DNA of 64,000 bases from Isoetes taiwanensis. Taxonomy: Eukaryota; Streptophyta; Lycopodiopsida; Isoetales; Isoetaceae. The notes beneath the pieces are model-generated. The model saw only the letters and a list, made by a program, of their open reading frames with translations. It did not search any database and was not told the origin of the DNA. A program made the position numbers and the translations under genes. The first letter of the stretch is position 1. Each line of letters begins with the position of its first letter. Shown in pieces: positions 24,111-34,299 of the stretch. The stretch is from the NCBI GenBank assembly GCA_021234155.1, contig JAJEKV010000002.1:27769299-27833298 (forward strand). The letters are read 5' to 3'.

Positions 24111-24784
24111 GCTTTAAAAACCTTCTTCGCCGACTTCGACTTTTGGCGCCCGGCGTAAGAACGGACTCGAGCGAAGGCGGGTTCGCTTAAGGCTCAATGA
24201 GATTTTATAAGCACTTCCTGAGGCTTCGAATGGCCCCCCGAAACGAAGTTCTTTACACCCGTGAACCTGCGCGCATCCCTGGGCCTGCGAATCTTGTGCG
24301 AATCCAGATCCCTGGGCGCTCACGGGCTATGTCATCGGAACCTGGGGTGATGGCCCGCGTGCCAACCTGCCATCAGGTCTGACCCGGGGTTCGCCAGCGC
24401 GAAACCGGTAGGACCCTACAAACACGCGGCCGTGCAACTGCGCCATGGTCTTTGCTGCAACTTTGCCGCCGCTGACTGTGCCGGCGGGGGTTCACCCAAG
24501 CGAACCCGGTGATTTCGACCTGATGTGATGTCTGCCATGCGATTTCGACTCGCGATGCGCCTGCCCCGTCTGCCACAAACCCGGGTTCGGGTTCGCCCAG
24601 GCGAACCCGGTAGGAATGCCACGCAGACCGAGCTCGCCGGCGACGCCCCCGCCACGTCGTCCGCGGGTTCGCCTGGGCGAATCCGACGGGTTCGCCCGGG
24701 CGAATTTTTCGGGTTCGCCTGGGCGAACCCGATTGGTTTTCGAACTCGGATTCGGGAGCCAATAAAGTGCGCGGGCCGGAAGGG

Positions 24785-25560
24785 TTTGTAGACTGCCGAA
24801 ATTTCTTAAAGGAGGGCAAGCTGCAGTGGTTACGGTGAGCCAGAACAAGCTTGCAGACTGCCAAAATCTGTGATAGGAGGACACTCATCTAAGAATCAAT
24901 TCCGAAGTAGCAGGAGCCAGCACCGGACTGCAGAATCGCAAAGAGGTGAGATGTTGCTGTGATTTTGATTAGATAGTAAAATCTTATAGAGGTAAGACAG
25001 ACTGCAATTCAGTTTTTGATTGATGGGTTGTATAAGCAATTGAATTTAAAAAGAGTTTGAACTCTGGAAAAGCTGGATCCAGCTGCAGGTTCCGCAACAT
25101 TAAACGGTTTTGTTCTTACTGTCAGCAAAGGTAGGATACAGGTTTGTATCTGTTGAAACAGAGATGTTTGATTGAAGGAGAAAGCTTAGCTCTATTTGAG
25201 ATTACCTGAAGGAGGAGATGCAACTCAAATTTCTGGAAGAAGCTACGTTCAGCACTGAAACCTTAAAGCATCTTGATTTGAAGGAGTGCCTGGTCTGTGA
25301 TACAGCACTAGCAAAGCCAGATTTGTTGGAGGAGATCTGGTGATTAAAGTTCCAGCCATCTTTGATTTTGTGATCCGGAACTGGACTTGTATACAGAGCT
25401 TACAGAGTAATTGTTGCTGACTTTATAATCTGTAAGTTGCTGTTATTGTTTGTTGGTGTTTGGTGCTCTGGCTTTTTCTAGCCAGAAGGTTCCATGCTGC
25501 AGCGAATCGCTTATTAAACTTCTGCTAGTTGAAGGTTTGAGTTTAAGAAGTGTGTGAAAT
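24785..25560. other. Untranslated leader-like stretch of the Copia interior
   Basis: Moderate GC sequence with no open frame of note and short purine-rich repeats (GGAGGAG, GAAGGAG). It lies between two palindrome clusters. Nothing more can be supported. Confidence 0.35.
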
Positions 25561-25756
25561 TATTTAAGTTGTTGGAGCTTGTGTATGGGAGAGCAGGTTG
25601 GCTACGGTGCTTCGATCGGCTTCCGAAATTAACTCCAGGAGCCAACCGGGTTCGCCCAGGCGAACCCCAAGAATTTGCCCAGGCGAACCCGCCGGATTCG
25701 CCCAAGCGAACCCAAGCCCCTGACGTGGCGGGAGCGTCGCGGGGGTAAGATTTTGC

Positions 25757-26530
25757 GTGGCAACAGCTACCGGGTTCGCCCAAGCCAAACCCCGGTTCGG
25801 CCGCCCGTGTGATGGCATTGATTGTACTGGCTATGGCTGCCCTGCCGGGTTCGCCCAGGCGAACCCACCGGCGGGGGCCATTATTAGTCAGGTCGTCAGA
25901 TTCGCCCTGCCGGGTTCGCCCAAGCAAACCCAACAGCGGGGCCCTGCTTTTACTAATCTGAAGCAGCAGGATTTGATTTCGGAAGGGGATTCCAATATCA
26001 AGCCTTATTTGCCCAATTTTGATCGGTTTAAGGCCAATCTTGCTCATTTTGATCGATTGAGAGCCGAAATTCCTCAGTTTGACATGATTAATCAGGACTT
26101 GCTTCATTTTGAACGGCTACAGCCAGTTTTAAATTTGAATTTGCTTTCTGATCCAGTTCCAGATTTGCATCCAAATTTGCACTCGGAATTGAATAGCCGG
26201 GTTGAACATTGTGGTTTGGTGCCAGAAATCGAGCTTATTTCATGTGGTTCGAAGGTGAAAAAAGAGGACCCATTACTTGTTCCCGGCGATAGATTCGACC
26301 TGAGTAGTTTAGGCGATTCGAATTTGGTCATTCCGACCATGGATTCGATCGAAGATGTATTTTCGGATTCATATTCTGCAAGTTTTCATTCTTACGACAG
26401 CCATGGCATTACATCTATGGATTTCTTAGACTCTGCCACTACCATAGAAATGGAAAATCCTCTCGATTCCTTGTTGGGCGCTGAAGATTCTCTACAATTA
26501 GACCAATTGCCGCTGCAGGACGAGCTCTAG
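25757..26530 (+). CDS. Open reading frame of unknown function in Copia interior
   Basis: A 257-codon uninterrupted frame. The first third consists of translated palindromes. The rest has regularly spaced aromatic/acidic patterns (NFDRFKANLAHFDRLRAEI) and an acidic Ser/Leu-rich end (DSIEDVFSDSYSASF, DSLLGAEDSLQL). It stops about 220 bp before the zinc-knuckle frame. It sits where gag should be, but I see none of the usual Copia gag motifs. It could be a diverged gag, an added ORF or chance. Confidence 0.35.
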   Translation: MATATGFAQAKPRFGRPCDGIDCTGYGCPAGFAQANPPAGAIISQVVRFALPGSPKQTQQRGPAFTNLKQQDLISEGDSNIKPYLPNFDRFKANLAHFDRLRAEIPQFDMINQDLLHFERLQPVLNLNLLSDPVPDLHPNLHSELNSRVEHCGLVPEIELISCGSKVKKEDPLLVPGDRFDLSSLGDSNLVIPTMDSIEDVFSDSYSASFHSYDSHGITSMDFLDSATTIEMENPLDSLLGAEDSLQLDQLPLQDEL

Positions 26531-26750
26531 AAGACGCTTGGGCGAATTTTCGGGGTTCGCCTGGGCGAACCCGTTTGGCCTGACAAGTTAGTTTCGGGAG
26601 CCAATAAAGTGGGCGGGTTGGCTAGATGCAGCAATAAAACGCCGACCTCCGATTTATGATTTCTTGAGTACAAAACCTGGAGCATACAAAGGCAATTAGG
26701 TATTACAATTAGACTATAAGAAACTTTGCTTGCTGAAATCTTGAAGTAGT

Positions 26751-28784
26751 ATGGCAGCCAGTTGTGCACTATGTTATTATTGTCATAAAGCTGGACATAA
26801 GAAAACTAATTGTCCAAAATTGAAAGAGATATCCTGTTATAATTGCGGAGGATTGGGACATACCTTTGTTAGATGCTCTAGTTCTAAAAAAATTGAACAA
26901 TGTGGACGTCAACTATCAAGGGGCGTTGATATAGCTGAAGAGATGGATGCAGAACAAAATTTTGAGAAGCAAAAAGATAATCAAGCAGTAAAATCATCTA
27001 TTTTATCAACTTATGAGATTAATGAATGTTTTTCTAATCATAAGGTTAATGAATTCATAATTGACAGCGGTGCTGAACGATTAGTAGTTAACTCTGCTAA
27101 GTTTTTAACTAATGTTTGTCCCAGTAAATACATGAGCCATGTGCAGTTGGGAAATGGAGACTTGCAGGAAGTAACTGGCAAAGGAATGTTGCAGTTATTT
27201 GATCTCCATGGAAATAGTGTTAATATTGGTAATGTTTTGTGTGTTCCGGGTTTGCACAAAAATTTGATTTCTGTCTATCAATTAGTTGATTTGGGATATG
27301 AATTAAGGTTTAACAAAAAAGGCTGTAGGGTTTTGCTTGATGATGAATTGAAGTTTCTTGCAAAGCGGGTTGGCAATCTGTTTCAGTTCTCAAATAATGT
27401 CTTGGAAAGTGTGAATGTGCTGGAAGTTACTAAATCCTCAACATGGCACAATAGGCTTGCTCATACGCATATGAACAATATCAGATACATGATTAAAAAT
27501 GGCTATATTCATGGGGAAGATGATACTGTTGGGAAATTCATCTGTCAAGGTTGTATGTTAGGGAAACTAACCAGATTGCCTTTTACCAGATCAAAGAAAA
27601 GAGCCATGGGTCCTCTTGATCTCGTACATACAGATCTTTGTGGTCCATTGAATGTGCAAGGAAGAACGGGTAAAAGGTATTATATATCTTTTATTGATGA
27701 TTTTAGTAGAAGGGAAAAATGCTATTTGTTGTCAACTAAAGACAAAGCCCTTGATGCATTAAAGATGTACGTAAATGAAAAGGAAAGGGAAACAGGACGT
27801 AAAGTTAAATGCATTAGATCAGATAGAGGTGGTGAATATCTTTCAAGAAAGTTTAAATATTTTTGTCTTGAGCATGGAATAAAAAGACAACTCACATGTA
27901 GATATACTCCGAACAATAACAAAAGCGGTGTTGCGTGAAAGAAAAAATAGAACAGTTTTAGATGCTGTAAGATCTATGATAAAGTTTGCAGGTTTACCAA
28001 ATTATCTTTGGGAAGAAGCAGTCAAAACAACATTTTTTATACAGAATAGATTGCCATCAAGCAGCTTAGATGGAGGTATTCCAGACGAGATATGGTCAGG
28101 TACTAAACTAAATCGCTCACATGATGGTTTTAAAGCTTATGGTTGTTTGGCATATGATCATGTTCCTGAAGAAATAAGACTTAAATTGGATAATAGAGCA
28201 GAAATAGGATTTGTAGTCGGTTATGATGAGGAATCAAAGGGTTATAGAATTTTTATACCCGAAACAAAGAAAATAGTAACTAGCAGAGATGTCGTGTTTG
28301 ATGAAAGCAAATTTTATAAAGATAGACATTTGAAAGACCCATTGCTCATGATAGTAAAGTTGACTTCGCTAATGACTTTGACTCTGATGAAGAGAATGAA
28401 GATAACATGTACAGAACAGGTGATGAGGAAAGCGAAGACATCAATGGAGCTGGATCAGCACCACCTATACCAGAAGCAGAAGCAAGGCAAAGAAAAAGGA
28501 AGACTGAGGTGGAAAAGCTTAAAGATACAGGTATAGACTATAATCCTGAAATGTATGGCAGATATGGCATAGGGAAAACCAGAAGAATTGGGAAACCTCC
28601 AGTTAGATTTCCCTCGTTAATGGCTGTGTTTGAACCTGATGTTCCAACATCTTTTGATGAAGCAATCAATTCAGAAAAGGCATCTGAATGGGTGAGGGCA
28701 ATGCAAGAAGAGATGGACTCCTTCAAGGAAACTGGTACGTACGAGTTAGTAGAATATCCTACAAGTAAGAATCTGGTTGGAAAT
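26751..28784 (+). pseudogene. Copia gag C-terminus, protease, integrase and start of RT
   Basis: The frame from 26751 opens with two CCHC knuckles (CYYCHKAGHKKTNC and CYNCGGLGHTFVRC). The protease signature IIDSGAE follows near 27060. The integrase zinc motif is HNRLAH to CQGC near 27450-27560. The integrase core shows HTDLCGPL and RSDRGGEY near 27630-27840. The first frame closes at 27938 because one extra G shifts it. The next frame resumes at once with ERKNRT, which carries the expected catalytic Glu, and runs to about 28536. A further shift leads to the frame ending 28796, with the RT N-terminus AMQEEMDSFKETGTYELVEY. Coding is cut at Asn (28782-28784) by the LINE block. The rest of RT resumes at 37373. 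Confidence 0.85.
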
Positions 28785-28875
28785 AGAATAGAATAGAATA
28801 GAATAGAATAGAATAGAATAGAATAGAATAGAATAGAATAGAATAGAATAGAATAGAATAGAATAGAATAGAATA
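28785..28875 (-). repeat. (TATTC)n tail of LINE 1
   Basis: About 18 uninterrupted GAATA units on the plus strand, which is a TATTC repeat at the 3' end of the minus-strand LINE. The second LINE at 40.44 kb has the same repeat in four units at its own 3' end. Confidence 0.85.
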
Positions 28876-31800
28876 TACATTAACGTCCCTCAGGCCGTGA
28901 GGCCCCCGGACTTTTGTAGCATCCTGCGAGCTCCCAAAAGTGGGTGCTGCCAACAAACAGACGCATAGGACTATGTAGCCTTCTAGCGGGCTTCTCTTGT
29001 TCTTTTCAATACCCGCATCGTGCTTATAACTGGCTTCTAGGCCATACACAATGCATCGTTATCAACAGTTTTGAACTGTACTCTGTGGGCCTCTCTGATT
29101 CGCCTCAATAGTGCTTCTCAGATTATTAGCCCTTTCTCTTTGTGCACCCCCCGGTATCTTATTATCATCTCTTTTATAGCTTTCGCTACATCTGTGAGTG
29201 TCTCTTCTTTGTCCATCAGAGCTGGGAGTGGGAGATCCCACCTGACCTTGTTAAATTTGGACCTTATGTCTGTGTAGACCGGGCAATCTTTGACCATATG
29301 TACCTCGTCTTCTATTTTTCCTGTATTACATAGTCGGCATATTCGCTCTGCTCTGTCTATTTTTCTCCACCTATCTTTCTCAATTCGGAGATCGTGGCTC
29401 CCATTCTGAACCTAGCCAGCGTTCCTCTGTTGCTCCTACTCAACAGGTTGCTTTTGTATGTAATATGTCCTATCTGTCCCCCTGGATTGAAGGTTCCCAA
29501 TAACCATTCCGCTTTGGGCCCTGTGTGTTGTGCTAGCCAGCTTCTCATTGCCCTGTCTGTCCATTCTTCGTCCCATCCACCTGCCTGTATAATATGGTTT
29601 AGTTGCATCCCCATGCTTGCCGTCCACCTTGCCACGTCGTTAAACCATCCCTTTCCTTTTACTATGTGTTGTTTTGCTGACTCCTCTATTGCCAATGGCG
29701 ATAGTTTGTCCTCTTTCCCATAACTGTTGTCCTTCAAGATACCTGATTGTTCTTTCCCATGCTCTCACCTCCATTGGCTTTTCCCCTGTTTCATATATGA
29801 TTGTTGCTAATGCTGTACCTGTTTTCACCTGGAATTCCTGTCTGTGCCATTGCCTCAGTATTCCTTCCTGTTTTTTCCATTTCTTCTCTGATAGACCTGG
29901 TCCCCATGTTTCACATCCGTACAGCTGTGTCGATGCTACTAATGTGCTAAATAGGTATGTTTTGATTTCCCAATTGGTGATCCTGCTGTTATTACAATAA
30001 TTCATCATGATGTAATAATTACCTATCGCTGCCTGGAATCTGTTGTCTGCCCCTTTTGACCACTTTCCCCCGCCATTTGTGTCATATCCCAGATACCTGT
30101 ATCCTGTGGTTTCCTCTAGTTCTTGTCCCTTGTATTTAAAGGGCTTGTGCTTTGTCTTTGTACCGAAGGTCACTATTTTTGTTTTGTCCAGGTTGACTGT
30201 CAATCCTGTCTCCAAACAAAACTCTTCTAGTATCTCTAGCATCCTGTGCATTCCTTTGGCTTTGGTCGCCATCATACCTAGGTCGTCCGCTTATAGCATT
30301 ATTGGGACTTTTGTTCTCCCTACCATTGGTGCCTCCCTGTCTCCCTCTCTCTCCTCGAAAAATTCCTGTAGAGCATCTATGTATATCCCAAAAAGTGTGG
30401 GTGATAGTGGGCATCCTTGCTTTACTCCTGTGTCACAATCTATTGCTTCCCCTTCCCCCTCCATTTTGGCATATACCTCTTGATATAGCCTTGCAATTGA
30501 CCCTACTAACCCCTCTGGTGCTCTTAGTCCTATTAGTCTAAGTAGGAGCTTATCTCTGGGTACTGTATCGAAGGCTTTTTTAAAGTCCACGAAGCAGCAT
30601 ATGATCTTCTTGTTGCTCTCCTTTGCATGTTCTATCATTATCCTTAGAGTCACTAGATGGTCCGTGGTCGAGTACTCCGGTCGGAAACCAGCCTGGCCTT
30701 GTGCTCTGAGTTTTCCTGTTTCTGCCCAACTCTTCAGTTTCTGATCTAGTGTTTTCCCGAACCATTTCGCGAATACTGAACTGACCATGATGGTCCTACA
30801 ATTACTTGGTTCTTCTCTGTTTCCCCCTTTATGGAGCGGAATTACCTTATTGAACTGCCATCTCTCAGGGAGGCCTGAGTGTATTACCTCATTGAATATT
30901 TCTGTTATGATCCATACTATCTGTGTTTGTACACTTTTCAACATCTCCGCTGTTAGTCCATATAAATCCGGTGCTTTGTTATTTGCCATCCTGTTTAGTG
31001 CCCATGTAACCTCTTCTTTGGAGAAGGAGGGTTTGTGCCTACCTTCTGGAGCCATGATTGGTGCAGCCCTTGTCTTGTATAGACGTTCCAGGTATCTTGT
31101 CCAGTCTATTTCTGTTTCTGTTTCTCCCCCCTCCTCTCCTGCAGGTGCCCCTGCTTTCGTCTTTGAACCTTTTTTCATATTGTTCCAGAATTTCTTAGGC
31201 CGTTTTTTCAAGTCCTCGGCTAGTCCCCATTGGTGGGTTTTCAGGTCCTGAGCTTTCTTCCTTTTCAGTACCTTTACATATTTGTTCCTTTCTTCTGGGT
31301 ATACCTCAGTTCCTCTTGCCTGTTTGACTTTCTTTCTCTGTTCCACGCATGCCTCGTCGAACCATACTGACCTTCGAAATGCTATAGCCATTTTCCCTCT
31401 TTCTTTCCTCCCGAATGCTGTTTTTGCTGCTTCTTCCAAGAGGTCATTCATGTCGTTCCCTCTGTCCTTCAGTTCCTCTCCCCACTCTTTGACTCTCATT
31501 TTCTTCTTCACCGTGCTTATGAATGCTCCCACTCTCGTTTCTCTGAATTTGACTACCAGTTTGTTCTGTTTACCTCTTCTTTGCTTGTCTTCTGCTCTTC
31601 CACTTGTCGCACTTATTTTGAGCGTGATGGGTCTGTGGCTATCCCTTCCTCCTAGCGGCCATTCTCCTAACTCCATGCTACCAATCTCCCTTATTGCTTC
31701 CTCATTTGCTATCACATAGTCTACTATACTGTTCCCGTGGGCATTTGTACTTGTGAACTGGCCCGAGGCTTGCCACCTTCTTAGACCATTGCATATAACC

Positions 31801-31925
31801 ATATCTGTAGCTGTACAGACCTCTATCAGGGTTTCCCCTCTCGCTGTCACCTCCATTTCATCTACTGTGTTCCTTTGCCATTCGTTCTCCCTTCTGATCG
31901 GTTTCCACTGTCCATCCTCATTGTC

Positions 31926-31930
31926 TATCC
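31926..31930 (+). repeat. TRIM target duplication, left copy
   Basis: TATCC directly before the first LTR. The same five bases follow the second LTR at 32475-32479. Confidence 0.9.
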
Positions 31931-32107
31931 TGTTGGAATGTTGGAGCATGTGTAATGGGCACACATGAAGAATGACTCAGTGGAAGAGTGCCGAAAGCCC
32001 ATTAATGGGCCGGTAGCTCAGTGGTAGAGTACTTGGCTTGCAAGCAAGAGGTCCTGGGTCCGATCCCCAGCCTGTCCACCCAATCATAGAAAGCTCATTT
32101 CTCAACA
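31931..32107 (+). repeat. TRIM 5' LTR
   Basis: 177 bp, TGTTGGAATG to CTCAACA. It differs from the 3' LTR at three sites: C/T in the acceptor arm, C/T in the B-box and C/T just after the tRNA. Confidence 0.9.
32007..32078 (+). tRNA. tRNA-like sequence, anticodon TGC, in TRIM 5' LTR
   Basis: 72 nt with an acceptor arm GGGCCGG/CCTGTCC (two imperfect pairs), D-arm and A-box TAGCTCAGTGG (32014-32024), anticodon loop CTTGCAA giving TGC (Ala), and T-arm CTGGG/CCCAG. The 31-39 anticodon-stem pair is G-G. The B-box here is GGTCCGATCC, one base off consensus. It is probably a Pol III promoter module of the LTR and not a working tRNA gene. Confidence 0.7.
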
Positions 32108-32120
32108 TGGTATCATAGCC
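32108..32120 (+). promoter_or_regulatory. TRIM primer-binding site
   Basis: TGGTATCATAGCC matches the initiator tRNA-Met primer site used by plant Copia and TRIM elements, with one mismatch (T for G). Confidence 0.85.
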
Positions 32121-32297
32121 ATGGTCCCAAGTGGAGGGTGCTTAACCGCACCGGGATAGTCCCCAGTGGTGTAGGGGTGAGAATGAGCAAAGCTTGGCCA
32201 GTGGAAAGCCCAACTCCCGCAGTGGTGGAGTTGCCCGAGGAGGGGAGCATGTGGATTGTGGTGAAGGCTGGAATGGATTGGTGTACCCATTAGGGAA

Positions 32298-32474
32298 TGT
32301 TGGAATGTTGGAGCATGTGTAATGGGCACACATGAAGAATGACTCAGTGGAAGAGTGCCGAAAGCCCATTAATGGGTCGGTAGCTCAGTGGTAGAGTACT
32401 TGGCTTGCAAGCAAGAGGTCCTGGGTTCGATCCCCAGCCTGTCCACCTAATCATAGAAAGCTCATTTCTCAACA
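32298..32474 (+). repeat. TRIM 3' LTR
   Basis: 177 bp copy of the 5' LTR with three differences, followed by the TATCC duplication. Confidence 0.9.
32374..32445 (+). tRNA. tRNA-like sequence, anticodon TGC, in TRIM 3' LTR
   Basis: Same structure as the copy in the 5' LTR, but with an intact B-box GGTTCGATCC (32424-32433) and acceptor strand GGGTCGG pairing with CCTGTCC at six of seven positions including two G-T pairs. A-box TAGCTCAGTGG is intact. No CCA is encoded; CC follows the discriminator A. Confidence 0.7.
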
Positions 32475-32878
32475 TATCCCTGCTTTCTGTGCTTGTTCTT
32501 GCCCCGTCCTTGCATTGATATCTCCTACTATGATCAACGGTCCCTTATCCCTGTGTTTCATGACCACTTCCCCCATGCCTAGTAATTACAGCTTGTCACA
32601 TTGAGGTGGATAATACACTATTAGTAAATATAATTTCCTATAGTCAAGCATTACAATATTCATAAGCATATATCTTTTATTAATGTCTGTTTCTAGAATA
32701 CATGCTTTTCTGACACTTCTATTCCTAATGTAGCAGGCTAGCCCTGCACTTCCTCTTCCTGCTTTGTAGTTATTTTCCCTCCAGCATGTAAACAGTGTGT
32801 ACCCTGGTTCGTCTGGTAGCCTCTTAGCTCTGTGTTCCCACGTCTCCACTAGGCATATGATATCCTGAGCGTTCTCCG

Positions 32879-33950
32879 TCATCCCAAGGATATCCCGTGC
32901 AGTTTCAGTACCAGATCGCTATTTCTTCCTTCCTTTTGTGCCCCCCTGCCCCCCTGGTGGTCTAGTTCGTGTCCCTTCTTTACCTGTCTCCTCGTCCTTG
33001 TTCCCTGGTCCCCCACTGTCTCCTTTGTCGGGGTTATGCTTTGGTCTGGGTCTCTTCCGGCCTCTTTTCCGCTTCCCCACCCTAGCTGTGTTTGCGTTAG
33101 GATCTTGGGGGCTGCTTCCCGGTCCACTGGTCCCGATGGTACTCTTTCCCTTATCTGTATCTGCTGTCCCTGTCCCCTCGTTGCTTCCACTTGGAGATTC
33201 CCATCCTTCTTCAGTTCCTGTGGGTCCATCACGTCTCCTTGCGTTGTTTGTTCCTGTGATATGCTCTCTCGTCCTTGTATTCCCGCCCGACTCAGTTCTC
33301 TGACTTTCGCCAGTTCCCTGTGTAAACCTTGTCTTTGCATGGCCGTTAGAACCTCTTGTACTTTGAGTCCGTTCCTGAGCTTGAACCCTGCGCGGATGAT
33401 TCTTTCCTTGGCTGCCATGTCCCTCAGAGTTATATTTATGTGCCTCGCCCTTCCTCTCCATGCACCCGCCCGTACCGCTTTCACCATCACATTCCTGTGT
33501 TCCTGGAAAACATTCTCTAGTATTTCTGCAGTGACACGGAACGTGTCCTCGTTAGGCCTTTCGGCAACCCCTATCAATCTTACGTCATGCTTTATCCTTT
33601 CCTGTTCCTTGAATTCCAGTATGTGAGGTTTTATCCTATCAAAACTCTGCCACGCATCTAAATCTATTTGCTTCTTTTCTAATGTCACCAACCTTTGTAT
33701 GATTTCCGCTTTTTCTTTCTCCACCTCGTCCATCCTCTTCCGAATTTCCACTCCCGCCTCCTCCGTCACCTGCACCCGATCCTCCACTTTCCCTATCGCC
33801 TCTTTGTTTTGTTGCACCGCACCCGCCATTCAGCGCATCCATCCTCGGCACCCTGGACTCCAATCTTGCTTCCATCTGTGCTAGGAAGTCTTGCAGATCC
33901 CGTTGGAGTTCCTGCCTGCTGGCTTTTACCGTTCCTGCTGGGCTAGCCAT
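32879..33950 (-). pseudogene. LINE 1 ORF1: coiled coil plus RRM-like domain
   Basis: The start is at 33950 (MASPAGTVK), with a one-base frame change near 33830, after which the frame is open to 32879. The N-terminal third is heptad-like and charged (EAGVEIRKRMDEVEKEKAEI). It is followed by VRLIGVAERPNED and RHINITLRDMAAKERIIRAG, which resemble the RRM of L1-type ORF1 proteins that bind RNA and chaperone nucleic acid. The C-terminal third is basic and low complexity. The stop TGA overlaps the ORF2 start as ATGA, which suggests ORF2 translation by termination-reinitiation. Confidence 0.75.
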
Positions 33951-34299
33951 TCCTCCCTTCCTTGCTGTGGCTATACCGCTTCGCCGAACCCTTTTTCCCG
34001 CCGCTTGCTTTCTTCTGTGTTTTCCTGTATCTTGCCTCTCTTCCGCGGGCTTGTTATATTATGCTTCGTCATTTATCCGTTCTGGCGTTTCCCTTCACCA
34101 CCTTTCATGATTTGAATTTTAAATTTCAAAATTCTCCATCCCAGTTATGGTTAACGGCTGCTCGTTTATGCCCCTTTCTATCAGCGTCTGTTTTATTGCG
34201 ACCGGTTTGTATGTATTTCCATGATTTTCCGCCATTGCCACATATATGTAGTATCTCGTTTTTGTTGTATCCTTTTAGTAGTGGGCGTATAACTTTGGT

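Larger units (their letters stand above)
20755..26580. repeat. Dispersed 20 bp palindromes (TTCGCCYRGGCGAA family)
   Basis: At least a dozen copies or near copies of GGGTTCGCCYRGGCGAACCC. They cluster at about 20760-20820, 24480-24735, 25645-25705, 25780-25930 and 26545-26575. Each is its own reverse complement and can fold into an 8 bp stem with a CYRG loop. Some are degenerate (TTCGCTTAGGCGAA). All lie inside the Copia internal region upstream of the zinc knuckles, and I saw none elsewhere in the window. Read as protein they give GFAWANP or SPGRT-type repeats, which I regard as a by-product. Confidence 0.75.
31931..32474 (+). mobile_element. TRIM with a tRNA-like gene in each LTR
   Basis: A 544 bp element with two 177 bp LTRs (31931-32107 and 32298-32474) that differ at only three bases by eye. 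LTRs start TGTTGG and end CTCAACA. A primer site TGGTATCATAGCC follows LTR 1 at 32108-32120. The internal part is only 190 bp and non-coding. TATCC is duplicated on both sides. These features define a terminal-repeat retrotransposon in miniature. Each LTR contains a complete cloverleaf-like tRNA sequence. Removing the element and one TATCC restores an open endonuclease frame of the host LINE. With no gag or pol it must use proteins from another element. Confidence 0.9.
29037..32882 (-). pseudogene. LINE 1 ORF2: endonuclease, reverse transcriptase, C-terminal zinc motif
   Basis: The frame starts at 32882 with IICLVETW of an AP-like (EEP) endonuclease. A stop lies near 32583. The endonuclease motif GDINARTG is just before the TRIM insertion at 31931. 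Coding resumes with VDYVIANE and SHRPITLKI. The RT domain has FVDFKKAFDTV, VKQGCPLSPTLFG and the catalytic YADD box, whose Tyr codon is now TAA near 30291. A later frame change lies between 29640 and 29737. The C-terminus has CRLCN with EDEVHMVKDCP, a Cys/His cluster typical of LINEs, and ends near 29037. The RT and ORF1 types point to an L1-like LINE, but the clade is not certain. At least three lesions plus the TRIM make it dead. Confidence 0.85.

Noticed and set aside
24373-26107. ORFs with repeated GFAWANP or SPGRT peptides
   Set aside because: The peptide repeats arise from translating palindromic DNA in any frame and on both strands, so they are not evidence of a repeat protein.
28785-28875. 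Independent pentanucleotide microsatellite or telomere-like repeat
   Set aside because: It lies exactly at the 3' end of a minus-strand LINE and the same unit ends LINE 2, so it is the LINE tail.
30043-31719. Plus-strand ORFs across the LINE
   Set aside because: They are antisense shadows of LINE ORF2, whose RT and endonuclease motifs are clear on the minus strand.
32007-32445. Two ordinary nuclear tRNA-Ala(TGC) genes
   Set aside because: Both lie at identical positions inside the LTRs of a TRIM, have mismatches in the acceptor and anticodon stems, and lack an independent terminator context. They are better read as LTR modules.
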